DNA of 64,000 nt. It comes from JBPEWY01 sp965224095 (GTDB lineage: Bacteria > Bacteroidota > Bacteroidia > Flavobacteriales > Flavobacteriaceae). A program made the position numbers and the translations under genes. The stretch is from positions 1,302,001 through 1,366,000 of the forward strand of contig OZ245039.1 in the NCBI GenBank assembly GCA_965224095.1, read 5' to 3'. Under the pieces are notes generated by a model. The model did no database searches. It was not told the DNA's origin and saw only the letters and a program-made list of their open reading frames with translations. This document shows, in pieces, positions 1 to 9,800 of the stretch (its first letter is position 1; every line of letters begins with the position of its first letter).

Positions 1-2971
1 TCTTTTTCACTTTATCATCGCTTGTTTTCTTCAGCGTATCAAACATAACCGGCGTAGCGATAAACAATGATGAATACGTACCCACAATAATCCCTACGAT
101 CATAGCGAACATAAATCCGCGTAATGCTTCTCCACCAAAAATAAAGATGGTTAAAAGTACTACCAAGGTAGTCATCGAGGTATTCAACGTTCGGCTCAAT
201 GTACTATTCAATGCAAGGTTTACATTTTTTCCTCCTCTCCATCCCTTTTCAGAAACAATTTCACGGATACGGTCAAAAACTACCACCGTATCGTTCAGGG
301 AGTATCCTATCACTGTTAATATGGCCGCAATAAAAGCCTGATCAATCTCCATATTAAAAGGCATGAACTTATACGTCAACGAAAATATACCCAGTACTAT
401 AAGAACATCATGCGCCACAGCCGCTACTGCTCCCAGAGAGAATTGCCATCTTCTGAAGCGTAACAGGATATAGAGAAATACTACTGCCAGAGATCCCAAT
501 ACGGCCCATCCGGCATTTTTCTTAATATCATCAGCAATTGTCGGACCTACTTTAATAGATTGTAATACTCCAATCTTTTTATTATCACTACCTTTTACAA
601 ACTGATCGTATGTAAAGCCATCTGGCAAATACTTTTGAAGGGCAGTGAAAAGTTTTTGTTGGATTTCCTCATCGACTTCCGTACCCTCTTCATCTACCTT
701 GTATTTTGTGGTAACCTTAATCTGATTGGCTTCTCCAAACGTTTTTGCTTCCGCACTTCCAAAAACCCCAACCAGATCGGAAGTAATTTCAGTAGCATTT
801 ACCGGATGCTCAAAGCGAACCTGATAAGAACGGCCTCCTACAAAATCAACGCCCTGGTTCAATCCATTGGTAACCAGTGAAAACAATCCGATAGCAATTA
901 ATATTCCCGAAAGGATATATGCTTTTTTCCTTTTACTAAGGAAATCGATATTTACATTTTTAAACAGGTTTTTAGTGGCCGAAGTAGAGAAATCCAATCG
1001 GCGTTTGCCATTTTTAATATACCATTCAATTAATAATCTTGTAATAAAGATCGCCGTAAACAGTGAAGTAAGAATACCTATTAACAGGGTGGTAGCAAAT
1101 CCTTTAATAGGTCCTGTACCAAAAATTAAAAGAATCAATGCCGTAAGACCCGTCGTAATATTAGCATCGAGAATAGATGAAAGCGCATTGCTAAAACCAT
1201 CTGAAATAGCTTGCTTTAAACCTTTCCCCTTGGCTAATTCTTCTTTGGCCCTTTCAAAAATAAGTACGTTTGCATCGACCGACATACCTATAGTAAGAAC
1301 AATACCGGCAATCCCCGGAAGTGTCAGTACAGCTCCCAATCCTGCCAATACTCCAAATATTAATAGAATATTAAAAATAAGTGCTATATCGGCAAACAAT
1401 CCTGCCTTACCATAATAAAAGATCATCCATATCAATACAATAATCATGGCAATCAGAAACGACATAAACCCGCTGTTAATAGCTTCGTGACCCAGTGAAG
1501 GTCCAACTACCTCGCTCTGAATTATATCGGCTGATGCGGGCAGCTTTCCTGCTCTCAGAACGTTGGCTAGGTCGATTGCTTCATTGAGCGTAAACTGACC
1601 TGATATTTCCGAGTTACCTCCGGAAATAGCTCCTTTGGAAACTCCCGGTGCCGAATACACAATATTATCTAAAACAATAGCTATATTACCCTGTTCCTTA
1701 AACGCTTTACCTGTCATTTCTTCCCAGATCTTAGCTCCTTTTCCGTTCATTTGCATGGAAACAGAGGGCCTACCCTGAAGGTCGTATGACTGTGCGGCAT
1801 CAACCACAACACTTCCGCTCAATGGCGCTTCCTGCTCGCGGTTTGATTGCAACGCATATAATTCTGTTACCTCCGAGTCTTTAGCCGGCTTACCCCAAAC
1901 AAATTTCGCGAACTGAAGATCCTGAGGAAGTAGCCTTCTCACTTCCGGCATTCTTAAATATCCGCCTACTTTGGCAGTGTCCTTGGTTGCAAAAGTAGCC
2001 AGAACCGGACCTCCCTGTGTACCACCGCCACGAATCAGATCGAAAAGCGGATTTACCTGGTTGGCTATTTCCAGGGAATCTTTGGTTGCATCCGATAATA
2101 GCGAATCTATTTCAGAAACCGTTTCTTCCTGTTCTGTAGTATCTTTATTAACTTCTAAAATTTCTTTGAGCTTTTCATTGGCCGAAGAAAGAAATGGAAA
2201 TACCTGTTCTGCCTTAAATGTGTCCCAAAACTCAAGTTGCGCTGTACTTTGAAGTAGTTTCTTAACACGATCTACGTCCTTTGCTCCGGGCAATTCCACA
2301 AGGATACGACCGGAAGTTCCCAAACGTTGAATATTAGGTTGGGTAACGCCAAACTTATCAATACGCTTTCGGAGTACTTCAAAAGCAGATACAATAGATT
2401 CGTCAATTTTTCTGCGGATCACGGGTTTTACCTCGCTGTCATCCATCTGAAAATTAATCTCATCGCTTAAAGTTTTATTGGCAAAAATATCCGGAGAAGC
2501 CAATTTAGTGTCTCCTTTTATCTTGTCGAATTCTTCAAAAAACAAATCGAGATAATCTTTATCACTGTCTTTAGCCGCCTCTTCAGCCTGCACTAATGCC
2601 CGGTTGAATACAGGATCTTTCGAACCATTAGCTAATCCTTTTAAAATGTCTTTTACGGAAATCTGAAGAATCACATTGATTCCTCCTTTAAGGTCTAATC
2701 CTTTGTTAAGTTCTTTGTCTTTAGCCTCGTTATAGGTATAACTGGCTACGCCAAGATCAAAAACCTTTTGATTGCCAATAGAGTCCAAATACCTGGCTTC
2801 TTCAGCTTCTCTCTTGGTTACATATTCGGTTTCAGAATCGGCAATTTTATTCAGTGCAAATTCTTCAGCTTCTCTTTCAACCTTGCCCGTCACAAATGTA
2901 AACGACAGTTGATAAATACTAACAATCCCGAATAAAATTGCAAACAACCTAACTAATCCCTTGTTCTGCAT
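1..2971 (-). CDS. secDF: Protein translocase SecDF fusion (3' end outside window)
   Basis: Inner-membrane SecD-SecF fusion that uses the proton motive force to help Sec-dependent export. Reading the minus strand from the ATG at 2971 gives an open frame of about 990 codons that is still open at base 1. It begins MQNKGLVRLFAILFGIVS, with a first membrane helix near residues 7-25. The SecD D1 motif GLDLKGGINV is at residues 91-100. A large periplasmic region follows, then the SecD helix cluster with IGMSVDANVLIFERAKEEL, then the SecF half with GVDFVGGRSY and NDTVVVFDRIREI. A single SecDF chain is usual in Flavobacteriia. Only the C-terminal tail is missing. A TATATTTG -7 box on the minus strand lies at 3009-3016, upstream of the start. 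Confidence 0.97.
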   Translation of the reverse strand, partial: MQNKGLVRLFAILFGIVSIYQLSFTFVTGKVEREAEEFALNKIADSETEYVTKREAEEARYLDSIGNQKVFDLGVASYTYNEAKDKELNKGLDLKGGINVILQISVKDILKGLANGSKDPVFNRALVQAEEAAKDSDKDYLDLFFEEFDKIKGDTKLASPDIFANKTLSDEINFQMDDSEVKPVIRRKIDESIVSAFEVLRKRIDKFGVTQPNIQRLGTSGRILVELPGAKDVDRVKKLLQSTAQLEFWDTFKAEQVFPFLSSANEKLKEILEVNKDTTEQEETVSEIDSLLSDATKDSLEIANQVNPLFDLIRGGGTQGGPVLATFATKDTAKVGGYLRMPEVRRLLPQDLQFAKFVWGKPAKDSEVTELYALQSNREQEAPLSGSVVVDAAQSYDLQGRPSVSMQMNGKGAKIWEEMTGKAFKEQGNIAIVLDNIVYSAPGVSKGAISGGNSEISGQFTLNEAIDLANVLRAGKLPASADIIQSEVVGPSLGHEAINSGFMSFLIAMIIVLIWMIFYYGKAGLFADIALIFNILLIFGVLAGLGAVLTLPGIAGIVLTIGMSVDANVLIFERAKEELAKGKGLKQAISDGFSNALSSILDANITTGLTALILLIFGTGPIKGFATTLLIGILTSLFTAIFITRLLIEWYIKNGKRRLDFSTSATKNLFKNVNIDFLSKRKKAYILSGILIAIGLFSLVTNGLNQGVDFVGGRSYQVRFEHPVNATEITSDLVGVFGSAEAKTFGEANQIKVTTKYKVDEEGTEVDEEIQQKLFTALQKYLPDGFTYDQFVKGSDNKKIGVLQSIKVGPTIADDIKKNAGWAVLGSLAVVFLYILLRFRRWQFSLGAVAAVAHDVLIVLGIFSLTYKFMPFNMEIDQAFIAAILTVIGYSLNDTVVVFDRIREIVSEKGWRGGKNVNLALNSTLSRTLNTSMTTLVVLLTIFIFGGEALRGFMFAMIVGIIVGTYSSLFIATPVMFDTLKKTSDDKVKK

Positions 2972-3008
2972 TATGAATTGTATTTATGGATGAATTTTTT
3001 AAAACGTG

Positions 3009-3016
3009 CAAATATA
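3009..3016 (-). promoter_or_regulatory. Putative -7 box of secDF
   Basis: On the minus strand this reads TATATTTG, matching the Bacteroidota -7 consensus TAnnTTTG, about 38 bp before the secDF start. A TTTG lies further upstream, but only 13 bp away, so the -33 element is not convincing. Confidence 0.45.
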
Positions 3017-3063
3017 TAATTTACCTACACAAAAGGCAATTATTTTTCCGAGTATTTCTAATA

Positions 3064-3091
3064 AAAATGCCCGGTAATTACCGGGCATTTT
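3064..3091 (-). terminator. Perfect palindromic terminator after the DUF4412 gene
   Basis: Two perfect 14-base arms (AAAATGCCCGGTAA at 3064-3077 and its reverse complement at 3078-3091) form a GC-cored hairpin flanked by A/T tracts. It lies between the DUF4412 gene and secDF, both on the minus strand, so it would end transcription of the former. Confidence 0.85.
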
Positions 3092-3107
3092 ACATGTTTT
3101 TAAGGCT

Positions 3108-3755
3108 TTACATTTTAGAATATCCTTCCGGAATACTCATATCCAATTTATCGTCCGGCACTTGTTCTTTCCTGATTTCCGTCACTTCCATCGTAGTGGT
3201 TATGTCCATTCCCATTTGGGTAATGTGCATTTCCATATACATGGGAAATCCCTGTATTTTATCTCCTAAAGTAGCTGTTTGCTGTACCTGTACCTGAATT
3301 TTATCGGTTACGTACATCTCCATTTTGGTTTCCACACCCTGTTGAATTGCTTCAATATTATATCCATTACATTGATATCCGAGAATGGTTTTAGTTTTGG
3401 TATTGGGTGTAACCTTTATTTTATCTCTGTCTTCCTGAGATAAATTCAAGCTTGTTTCCATATACTTTTTACCCATCATCGGATTATTCATAAACACCCT
3501 CATGATCATGCTATCCATATCAATCACCGCTCGAGAATCGCCGGCTACGGGATTCGACATAAAAGCGGCAGATTTATCGCCTTTAAAATAGGTTGTGGCC
3601 AACATTTCCCCCATCGATGCAAAATGCGTATTTACCTCTTCATTCGCACTACTTAAGGTTACCTTTTGAGTAATAATTCCTTCGGTATACGACTGTTGTG
3701 CTAAACCAATCGACACTCCAAAAAGCAGTGTCAGTATCATCATGAATTTCTTCAT
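3108..3755 (-). CDS. Exported DUF4412-type protein
   Basis: A 215-residue protein with a clear signal peptide (MKKFMMILTLLFGVSIGLAQ), so it is exported to the periplasm or outer face. The mature part is methionine-rich with beta-strand-like segments and the pattern KTKTILGYQCNGYNIE, which resembles the Bacteroidota DUF4412 family (LolA/LolB-like fold, function unknown). It lies downstream of mdh on the same strand (59 bp gap) and ends just before a strong hairpin. The family assignment is from recalled sequence style, not a search. No catalytic motif is visible. Confidence 0.75.
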   Translation of the reverse strand: MKKFMMILTLLFGVSIGLAQQSYTEGIITQKVTLSSANEEVNTHFASMGEMLATTYFKGDKSAAFMSNPVAGDSRAVIDMDSMIMRVFMNNPMMGKKYMETSLNLSQEDRDKIKVTPNTKTKTILGYQCNGYNIEAIQQGVETKMEMYVTDKIQVQVQQTATLGDKIQGFPMYMEMHITQMGMDITTTMEVTEIRKEQVPDDKLDMSIPEGYSKM

Positions 3756-3813
3756 ATTATTCTTTTTAAACAGATCGAGAGCCGATCCTTTTGTAAGTTA
3801 GCCTTTCATTTAA

Positions 3814-4740
3814 TTAGAGTTCTAACAGTGTATTTGTTTTAGAAACCCCTTCGGCACTCTCTTTCATTTTCGCTTTTTCGGCTTCATTAAGTTCGATTTC
3901 CACTATTTTTTCAATACCATTTCTTCCCAAAACTACCGGCACTCCAATACAAAGACCATTTAAATCGTATTCTCCTTCCAGGAAGGCAGAACATGGAAAT
4001 ATTTTCTTCTGATCGCATGCAATAGCCTGAACCAGACTGGAAACCGCAGCACCGGGTGCATACCATGCACTTGTTCCCAAAAGTTTGGTAAGTGTAGCTC
4101 CGCCCACTTTGGTATCTTCCATCACCTGATTGAGTCTTTCTTCAGAAATAAATTCGGATACAGGCACACTGTTACGCGTAGCCAAACGCGTAAGTGGCAC
4201 CATTCCCTTATCGCTATGACCACCTATTACCATGCCGTCTACATCCGATATGGGAGCACCCAGAGCCTCTGCCAATCGGTACTTAAAACGAGCACTGTCC
4301 AGGGCTCCGCCCATTCCAATAATTCTATTTTTAGGAAGGTCGGTGGTTTTATGAACCAGGTAAGTCATGGTATCCATCGGATTACTCACAACAATTATAA
4401 TAGCATCGGGAGACTGTTCTATTAAGCTATTGGAAACCGATTTTACAATACCGGCATTAATTCCGATAAGTTCTTCACGGGTCATACCCGGTTTCCGTGG
4501 AATTCCACTGGTAATCACTACAATATCGCTCTTAGCTGTTTTCGAATAATCTCCTGTGGTTCCGGTTATTTTTGTATCAAACCCATTGAGAGAAGCTGTT
4601 TGCATGAGGTCCATGGCCTTTCCTTCGGCATAGCCTTCTTTTATATCTAACAAAACTACTTCGCTTGCAAAATTCTTAAGGGCGATATATTCGGCACAAC
4701 TTGCACCTACAGCACCGGCTCCTACTACTGTTACTTTCAT
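3814..4740 (-). CDS. mdh: Malate dehydrogenase
   Basis: Cytosolic NAD-dependent oxidation of malate to oxaloacetate in the TCA cycle. The 308-residue length is normal for the LDH-like MDH family. The N-terminus has the Rossmann motif GAGAVGASCA (about residues 7-16). Next come the substrate-loop arginines in GIPRKPGMTREEL, the VVSNPMDTMTYL segment, and the catalytic histidine in GGHSDKGMVPL. The ATG at 4740 directly precedes VTVVGAGAVG, so the start is secure. A TAAATTTG -7-like box is at 4777-4784 on the minus strand. The DUF4412 gene follows and may be co-transcribed. Confidence 0.97.
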   Translation of the reverse strand: MKVTVVGAGAVGASCAEYIALKNFASEVVLLDIKEGYAEGKAMDLMQTASLNGFDTKITGTTGDYSKTAKSDIVVITSGIPRKPGMTREELIGINAGIVKSVSNSLIEQSPDAIIIVVSNPMDTMTYLVHKTTDLPKNRIIGMGGALDSARFKYRLAEALGAPISDVDGMVIGGHSDKGMVPLTRLATRNSVPVSEFISEERLNQVMEDTKVGGATLTKLLGTSAWYAPGAAVSSLVQAIACDQKKIFPCSAFLEGEYDLNGLCIGVPVVLGRNGIEKIVEIELNEAEKAKMKESAEGVSKTNTLLEL

Positions 4741-4776
4741 CGATTTACTTTTTTAAAGATTCATTTAAAACGATGA

Positions 4777-4784
4777 CAAATTTA
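4777..4784 (-). promoter_or_regulatory. Putative -7 box of mdh
   Basis: Reads TAAATTTG on the minus strand, a full match to TAnnTTTG, 37 bp before the mdh ATG. No good -33 TTG was found at normal spacing. Confidence 0.45.
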
Positions 4785-4839
4785 ACAAATTAAGGAGGAA
4801 TTATATGAGTTTGAAAGAATTAAATAGTTCAGAATATTT

Positions 4840-5856
4840 TTATCTGAATCCGAAATTAATTCCCAGCGAAAATGCGTTGAATTCTGCTATATGATATTCA
4901 GCATTCAATCTAAAAAATCCCAGTTTTAACTTTGTACCCAAAGTTCCCCGAATCCCTGAAATTTCACTGGAAACAGAGAACGGGTCTACCAGATCGGTAG
5001 TGGTAAGCGTTCCGTTGGTTACTCTGTAAGTTCCTAATATATCTGAATCGGATGTTCCTTTCAGATAGCCGATACCGCCATAAAAATTAATAACCGGTAA
5101 TGTGGTAGAACCTATAAATTGAAACAGCCAGGTCTCCGTATCGTTTTCCACGCGTTGATTTTCACCAATAATTCCCGAGGAGCTTGTAAAGTTATACAAC
5201 CCATCCAGCTTTGAGTAAGCCACCAGTCCGGAAACGGCTACAGGCAGCAGTTTATCGGCAGGCAGCCACTTGGTAAATTCATGTTGTATGGCTGCTCCAT
5301 AAAGGCTAACCGCAACATCGTTGGTTTTTATTTTGGGAACAAACCTGGCTTTTATCTCAGTGCCTTTAAACAGGCCAACGGCGGCCTGTAAATACGCTGT
5401 GGGTAACATATTTATATTCTCCGATGCCAGTCCGTTAGGCAACGTAATTTGCACCGTTTGATTCCCAAAAATAGGATCGGCATAGGTAATCACTACCTGT
5501 TTATCCGGATTATTTTCACCCAGGGCCGTAGCTACCTGTTGCACCGAATTTCCCTGAGCGAACTGGATATTCTGATATTCGCTTACATCCAGTGAAAAAT
5601 ATTTATTTTCATTTTTAACGGTAGCTGCTCCGGCAATTACGGAAATTTCAAAACCTCCCAGTGGTTTTGCCTGAGCAGAATTAAACCAGTTTGCGTTCAT
5701 GCTGTACATCAATCCATCGGTACCGGGAGCCAGGTAATCATTTGCAAAACGTTGTGCGTCGTCTACACCGGCAGCAAGAAGGGCATCGAAGTCATTCTGA
5801 GCGCCGGAAACAAAAGGCGACAAATAGAGCGCGACTAAAAACAGATATTTTTTCAT
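4840..5856 (-). CDS. DUF6588-like outer-membrane-associated protein
   Basis: A 338-residue exported protein with signal peptide MKKYLFLVALYLSPFVSGAQ. The mature protein has the segment YLAPGTDGLMYSMNANWFNSAQAKPLGGFE and alternating hydrophobic strands through to a C-terminal ...FSLGINFGFR. That ending is typical of a beta-barrel whose last strand finishes in an aromatic or arginine residue. It resembles the Bacteroidota DUF6588 family, whose function is unknown. It lies between gyrB and mdh on the same strand, separated from gyrB by a strong terminator. The family name is recalled; the barrel topology is inferred from the strand pattern. Confidence 0.75.
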   Translation of the reverse strand: MKKYLFLVALYLSPFVSGAQNDFDALLAAGVDDAQRFANDYLAPGTDGLMYSMNANWFNSAQAKPLGGFEISVIAGAATVKNENKYFSLDVSEYQNIQFAQGNSVQQVATALGENNPDKQVVITYADPIFGNQTVQITLPNGLASENINMLPTAYLQAAVGLFKGTEIKARFVPKIKTNDVAVSLYGAAIQHEFTKWLPADKLLPVAVSGLVAYSKLDGLYNFTSSSGIIGENQRVENDTETWLFQFIGSTTLPVINFYGGIGYLKGTSDSDILGTYRVTNGTLTTTDLVDPFSVSSEISGIRGTLGTKLKLGFFRLNAEYHIAEFNAFSLGINFGFR

Positions 5857-5884
5857 GGTATAAGGATTTGGAGTACCAAAATAA

Positions 5885-5912
5885 AAAAACTCGCAGTTTC
5901 CTGCGAGTTTTT
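5885..5912 (-). terminator. gyrB terminator
   Basis: Perfect 12-base arms (AAAAACTCGCAG at 5885-5896, complement at 5901-5912) with a TTTC loop and flanking A/T runs, 19 bp beyond the gyrB stop codon on the minus strand. Confidence 0.9.
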
Positions 5913-5930
5913 GTTGTGAATTGCCAGTTT

Positions 5931-7871
5931 TTATGCATCTATATTGGCATAAACCGCATTTTTCTCTATAAATTCTCTTCGGGGAGGCACTTCATCTCCC
6001 ATAAGCATTGAGAATATCCTATCGGCTTCCGAGCCATTGTCAATCGTTACCTGTCTTAAGGTTCTGAATGCCGGATTCATAGTGGTTTCCCATAACTGTT
6101 CCGCGTTCATTTCTCCAAGACCTTTATAACGTTGAATACCAGCGCTTCCACCAAACTTCTCATTCAATTCATCGCGTTCCTTATCATTCCATGCATATTC
6201 TTTTTTCGATCCTTTTTTCACGAGATACAGAGGTGGAGTGGCAATATACACATGGCCTGCTTCTATAAGCTCACGCATATACCTGAAAAAGAATGTAAGG
6301 ATTAATGTTGAAATATGGGAGCCATCCACATCGGCATCACACATAATTACAATTTTGTGGTAACGAAGTTTTTCGAGATTCAGGGCCTTACTATCCTCTT
6401 CGGTTCCGATAGTAACTCCCAATGCCGTAAAAATATTTCGGATCTCTTCGTTTTCAAACACCTTATGTTGCATCGCCTTTTCCACATTGAGAATCTTACC
6501 ACGTAAAGGCAGAATAGCCTGAAAATTACGATCACGCCCTTGTTTTGCCGTACCTCCTGCAGAATCACCCTCTACAAGGAATACTTCACATTTTTCCGGG
6601 TCCTGCTCGGAGCAGTCAGAAAGTTTTCCGGGAAGGCCACCTCCGCTCATCACCGTTTTACGTTGTACCATTTCCCGCGCTTTACGGGCTGCATGTCTGG
6701 CCTGAGCGGCCAGAATTACTTTTTGTACAATGGTCTTTGCATCGTTGGGATGTTCTTCCAAATAATTTTCCAGCATCTCGGAAACTGCCTGAGAAACTGC
6801 CGAGCTAACCTCTCTGTTTCCCAGTTTTGTTTTGGTTTGTCCCTCAAACTGAGGTTCCGCAACTTTTACAGAAACTATAGCCGTTAGTCCTTCTCGAAAA
6901 TCATCTCCGGCTATATCAAACTTGAGTTTATCAAGCATTCCTGAGGCGTCTGCATATTTTTTTAATGTGGTGGTTAAACCTCTTCTAAACCCGGACAAAT
7001 GCGTTCCTCCCTCATGGGTGTTTATATTATTCACATAGGAATGTAAATTCTCATTAAAGGAGGTATTGTATACCATGGCCACTTCCACGGGAATATCATT
7101 CTTCTCTCCCTCCATAGAGATCACGTCGGCAATTAAAGGCTCTCTGTTCTCATCCAGGAATCGGATAAATTCTTTTAACCCTTCTTCAGAATAAAAAGTG
7201 TCTCCCTCGAATTCTCCGTTTTCATCTTTATTCCTTCTATCGGTCAGGGTAATTGTAATTCCTTTATTCAAAAAGGCGAGTTCCCGCATTCTACTTGCAA
7301 GCGTATCGTAGTTATACTCTATGGTTTGCTTAAAAATAGAAGTATCCGGTTTAAAGGTAACGATGGTTCCCGTTTTGTCAGAATCTCCAATAGATTTTAC
7401 GGGGTACATGGCCTTTCCTCTTTCGTATTCCTGCTCCCAAATCTTACCTTCCCGGTGAACGGTAGCTCTAAGATGATCGGAAAGCGCGTTCACACAAGAA
7501 ACACCCACACCATGGAGTCCACCTGATACTTTGTACGAATCTTTATCAAATTTTCCTCCGGCACCTATCTTTGTCATTACCACTTCAAGCGCAGAAACCC
7601 CTTCTTTTTTATGCATTCCAACCGGGATTCCCCTACCATTATCCTCAACGGTAATGGAGTTATCTTCATTAATAATCACAGAAATGGTATCGCAATGGCC
7701 CGCAAGTGCTTCATCGATGGAATTATCAACTACTTCGTATACCAGGTGGTGCAGTCCGCGCGTACCCACATCGCCAATATACATGGAGGGGCGCATACGA
7801 ACATGCTCAATACCTTCAAGAGCCTGAATACTATCTGCGGAATATTGCTTTTTATTCAAATCTTCACTCAT
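5931..7871 (-). CDS. gyrB: DNA gyrase subunit B
   Basis: ATPase subunit of type II topoisomerase, 646 residues, typical for Bacteroidota. The GHKL ATP-binding region includes YEVVDNSIDEALAGHCD (about residues 45-61), the DNGRGIPVGMH lid region and GGLHGVGVSCVNALS. The TOPRIM domain starts at EGDSAGGTAKQGRDR and contains CDADVDGSHI. The C-terminal QRYKGLGEMNAEQLWETTM is the GyrB signature. ParE is the main alternative, but the overall sequence reads as GyrB, and such genes usually occur singly like this one. The start at 7871 gives the usual short leader before YSADSIQALEGIEHVR. Confidence 0.96.
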   Translation of the reverse strand: MSEDLNKKQYSADSIQALEGIEHVRMRPSMYIGDVGTRGLHHLVYEVVDNSIDEALAGHCDTISVIINEDNSITVEDNGRGIPVGMHKKEGVSALEVVMTKIGAGGKFDKDSYKVSGGLHGVGVSCVNALSDHLRATVHREGKIWEQEYERGKAMYPVKSIGDSDKTGTIVTFKPDTSIFKQTIEYNYDTLASRMRELAFLNKGITITLTDRRNKDENGEFEGDTFYSEEGLKEFIRFLDENREPLIADVISMEGEKNDIPVEVAMVYNTSFNENLHSYVNNINTHEGGTHLSGFRRGLTTTLKKYADASGMLDKLKFDIAGDDFREGLTAIVSVKVAEPQFEGQTKTKLGNREVSSAVSQAVSEMLENYLEEHPNDAKTIVQKVILAAQARHAARKAREMVQRKTVMSGGGLPGKLSDCSEQDPEKCEVFLVEGDSAGGTAKQGRDRNFQAILPLRGKILNVEKAMQHKVFENEEIRNIFTALGVTIGTEEDSKALNLEKLRYHKIVIMCDADVDGSHISTLILTFFFRYMRELIEAGHVYIATPPLYLVKKGSKKEYAWNDKERDELNEKFGGSAGIQRYKGLGEMNAEQLWETTMNPAFRTLRQVTIDNGSEADRIFSMLMGDEVPPRREFIEKNAVYANIDA

Positions 7872-7909
7872 AAAATTGTAGATATTATTTATACAATTTG
7901 CTTAACAGG

Positions 7910-7917
7910 CAAATATA
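7910..7917 (-). promoter_or_regulatory. Putative -7 box of gyrB
   Basis: TATATTTG on the minus strand, 38 bp upstream of the gyrB ATG, matches TAnnTTTG. It has the same spacing and sequence as the secDF box. No clear -33 element. Confidence 0.45.
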
Positions 7918-7997
7918 AGCATTCGCCAGTAAAATAAAGGGGTGGCACTATATTCATATAACGAAGTTATCAACAATTTTTTGTGAAAAAAAAGCAA

Positions 7998-8026
7998 AAA
8001 AAGCATTGTAAAAAACAATGCTTTTT
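7998..8026 (-). terminator. asnB terminator
   Basis: Arms AAAAAGCATTG (7998-8008) and CAATGCTTTTT (8016-8026) form an 11-bp stem with a 7-base loop, between the asnB stop and the gyrB promoter. Confidence 0.85.
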
Positions 8027-8100
8027 CCAGCGCTCATTCAAATTAAAAAAAATGTTTTTATCTCTTTATGAGTCAGCTATTTATCAAAAATCAATTGCAA

Positions 8101-9765
8101 CTAATACGCTTCTACATGTACTTTGGCAACAGCTCTCCCGGAAGGCTCATTCATATGCTTAAATGCTTCATCCCACTCCAGGGCTATTTTAGTACTACAG
8201 GCAACCGAAGGCTCCTGGGGGACGCTCAAGGCTGCAGCATCACTTGGAAAATGTGTGGCAAAAATGGAACGATAGTAATATTCTTCCTTAGATGTCGGCG
8301 TTTGAATAGGGAACCGAAATGCAGCGTTTTCCATTTGTTCATCACTCACTTCTTTAGCTACTACTTCTTTCAAGGTGTCTATCCAGCTGTACCCAACCCC
8401 GTCGCTAAATTGTTCTTTTTGCCTCCATGCCACACTTTCCGGCAAATAATCTTCAAAAGCCTTTCGTACCACCCATTTCTCCATGCGCTCACCGGTGATC
8501 ATTTTATCCTTCGGATTAATTTGCATAGCCACATCCATAAACTCTTTATCTAAAAAAGGCACGCGCCCCTCTATACCCCAGGCGGCCAATGATTTATTTG
8601 CCCGTAAACAATCGTACATGTGCAGTTTATCGAGCTTTCGTACGGTTTCTTCATGGAATTCCCGGGCATTGGGCGCCTTGTGAAAATACAAATAACCGCC
8701 GAACAGCTCGTCTGCCCCTTCGCCTGACAATACCATTTTAATTCCCATCGACTTAATTACCCGTGCCATCAAGTACATAGGAGTCGAGGCACGAATGGTT
8801 GTAATGTCATAGGTTTCGAGATGATATATTACGTCCCGTATTGCATCGAGGCCTTCCTGAATTGTAAATTTTATCTCATGGTGAACCGTCCCTATATGAT
8901 CGGCTACTTTTCGTGCTGCCTCCAGGTCCGGAGAACCCTCCAGGCCAACCGAAAATGAATGCAGCCGCGGCCACCATGCGTCCACGGTATCATCCGATTC
9001 TATCCGCTTCTGAGCGTACTTTTTAGCAATGGCTGAAGTAACGGAAGAATCCAGCCCTCCTGACAACAGCACCCCATAAGGCACATCAGACATCAACTGG
9101 CGATGCACGGCAGCTTCAAGTGCCTCCCTGAGGTCTTGTATACTGGTTTTATTCTCTTTTACCTCACTGTACTCTTTCCAGTCTCTTTGATACCATTTTT
9201 TTAACACACCCTCTTCGCTGGATAAGTAATGCCCGGGAGGGAATAATTCAATTTTATGACATACTCCCTCTAACGCTTTTAACTCTGAAGCCACATAAAA
9301 AGTTCCATACTGGTCCCATCCCATATACAACGGTATTATTCCCATATGGTCTCTCGCAATCAGATACCGTTGCTGCTGCTGGTCGTAAAGCGCAAATGCA
9401 AAAATTCCGTTTAAATCATCCAGAAACCCAACACCTTTATCTCTGTAGAGCGCCAGAATCACCTCGCAATCCGACGCTGTCAGAAACGTATAGGAATCCT
9501 CGTATTTTTTTCTAAAATCCCTGTGGTTATATATCTCCCCATTAGCAGCCAATACAAGAGAACCATCCCGGCTAAGTAGGGGCTGCTTTCCGGAAGAAGG
9601 ATCTACAATAGCCAGCCTTTCATGAGCCATTATAGCCTTATCATCGCTGTAAATACCGCTCCAGTCCGGACCGCGGTGGCGTAACTTTTTTGACATCTCC
9701 AAAAGTTGAGGACGCAATACTTCTGCTTGCTGTTTTATATCGAATGCACATACTATTCCACACAT
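8101..9765 (-). CDS. asnB: Asparagine synthase B (glutamine-hydrolysing)
   Basis: Converts aspartate, glutamine and ATP to asparagine in the cytosol. The 554-residue length is normal. Cys2 (MCGIVCAF) is the glutaminase nucleophile. LRHRGPDWSG, AANGEIYNH and the substrate arginine in HERLAIVDP complete the Ntn domain. The synthetase half carries the PP-loop LLSGGLDSSVTSA and the SGEGADELFGGY segment. The gene stands alone with its own terminator. A striking 28-bp inverted repeat lies just upstream of a -7-like box, suggesting repressor or activator control (see 9801-9828). Confidence 0.96.
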   Translation of the reverse strand: MCGIVCAFDIKQQAEVLRPQLLEMSKKLRHRGPDWSGIYSDDKAIMAHERLAIVDPSSGKQPLLSRDGSLVLAANGEIYNHRDFRKKYEDSYTFLTASDCEVILALYRDKGVGFLDDLNGIFAFALYDQQQQRYLIARDHMGIIPLYMGWDQYGTFYVASELKALEGVCHKIELFPPGHYLSSEEGVLKKWYQRDWKEYSEVKENKTSIQDLREALEAAVHRQLMSDVPYGVLLSGGLDSSVTSAIAKKYAQKRIESDDTVDAWWPRLHSFSVGLEGSPDLEAARKVADHIGTVHHEIKFTIQEGLDAIRDVIYHLETYDITTIRASTPMYLMARVIKSMGIKMVLSGEGADELFGGYLYFHKAPNAREFHEETVRKLDKLHMYDCLRANKSLAAWGIEGRVPFLDKEFMDVAMQINPKDKMITGERMEKWVVRKAFEDYLPESVAWRQKEQFSDGVGYSWIDTLKEVVAKEVSDEQMENAAFRFPIQTPTSKEEYYYRSIFATHFPSDAAALSVPQEPSVACSTKIALEWDEAFKHMNEPSGRAVAKVHVEAY

Positions 9766-9790
9766 TTTTCTTGTATTTCAATTTATAAGG

Positions 9791-9798
9791 CAAATATG
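9791..9798 (-). promoter_or_regulatory. Putative -7 box of asnB
   Basis: Reads CATATTTG on the minus strand, one mismatch from TAnnTTTG, 26 bp before the asnB start. It sits directly next to the 28-bp inverted repeat. Confidence 0.35.
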
Positions 9799-9800
9799 AA

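Noticed and set aside
867..1415. 182-residue plus-strand ORF
   Set aside because: It is antisense to the SecF half of secDF, whose frame is unmistakable; the plus-strand translation has no domain.
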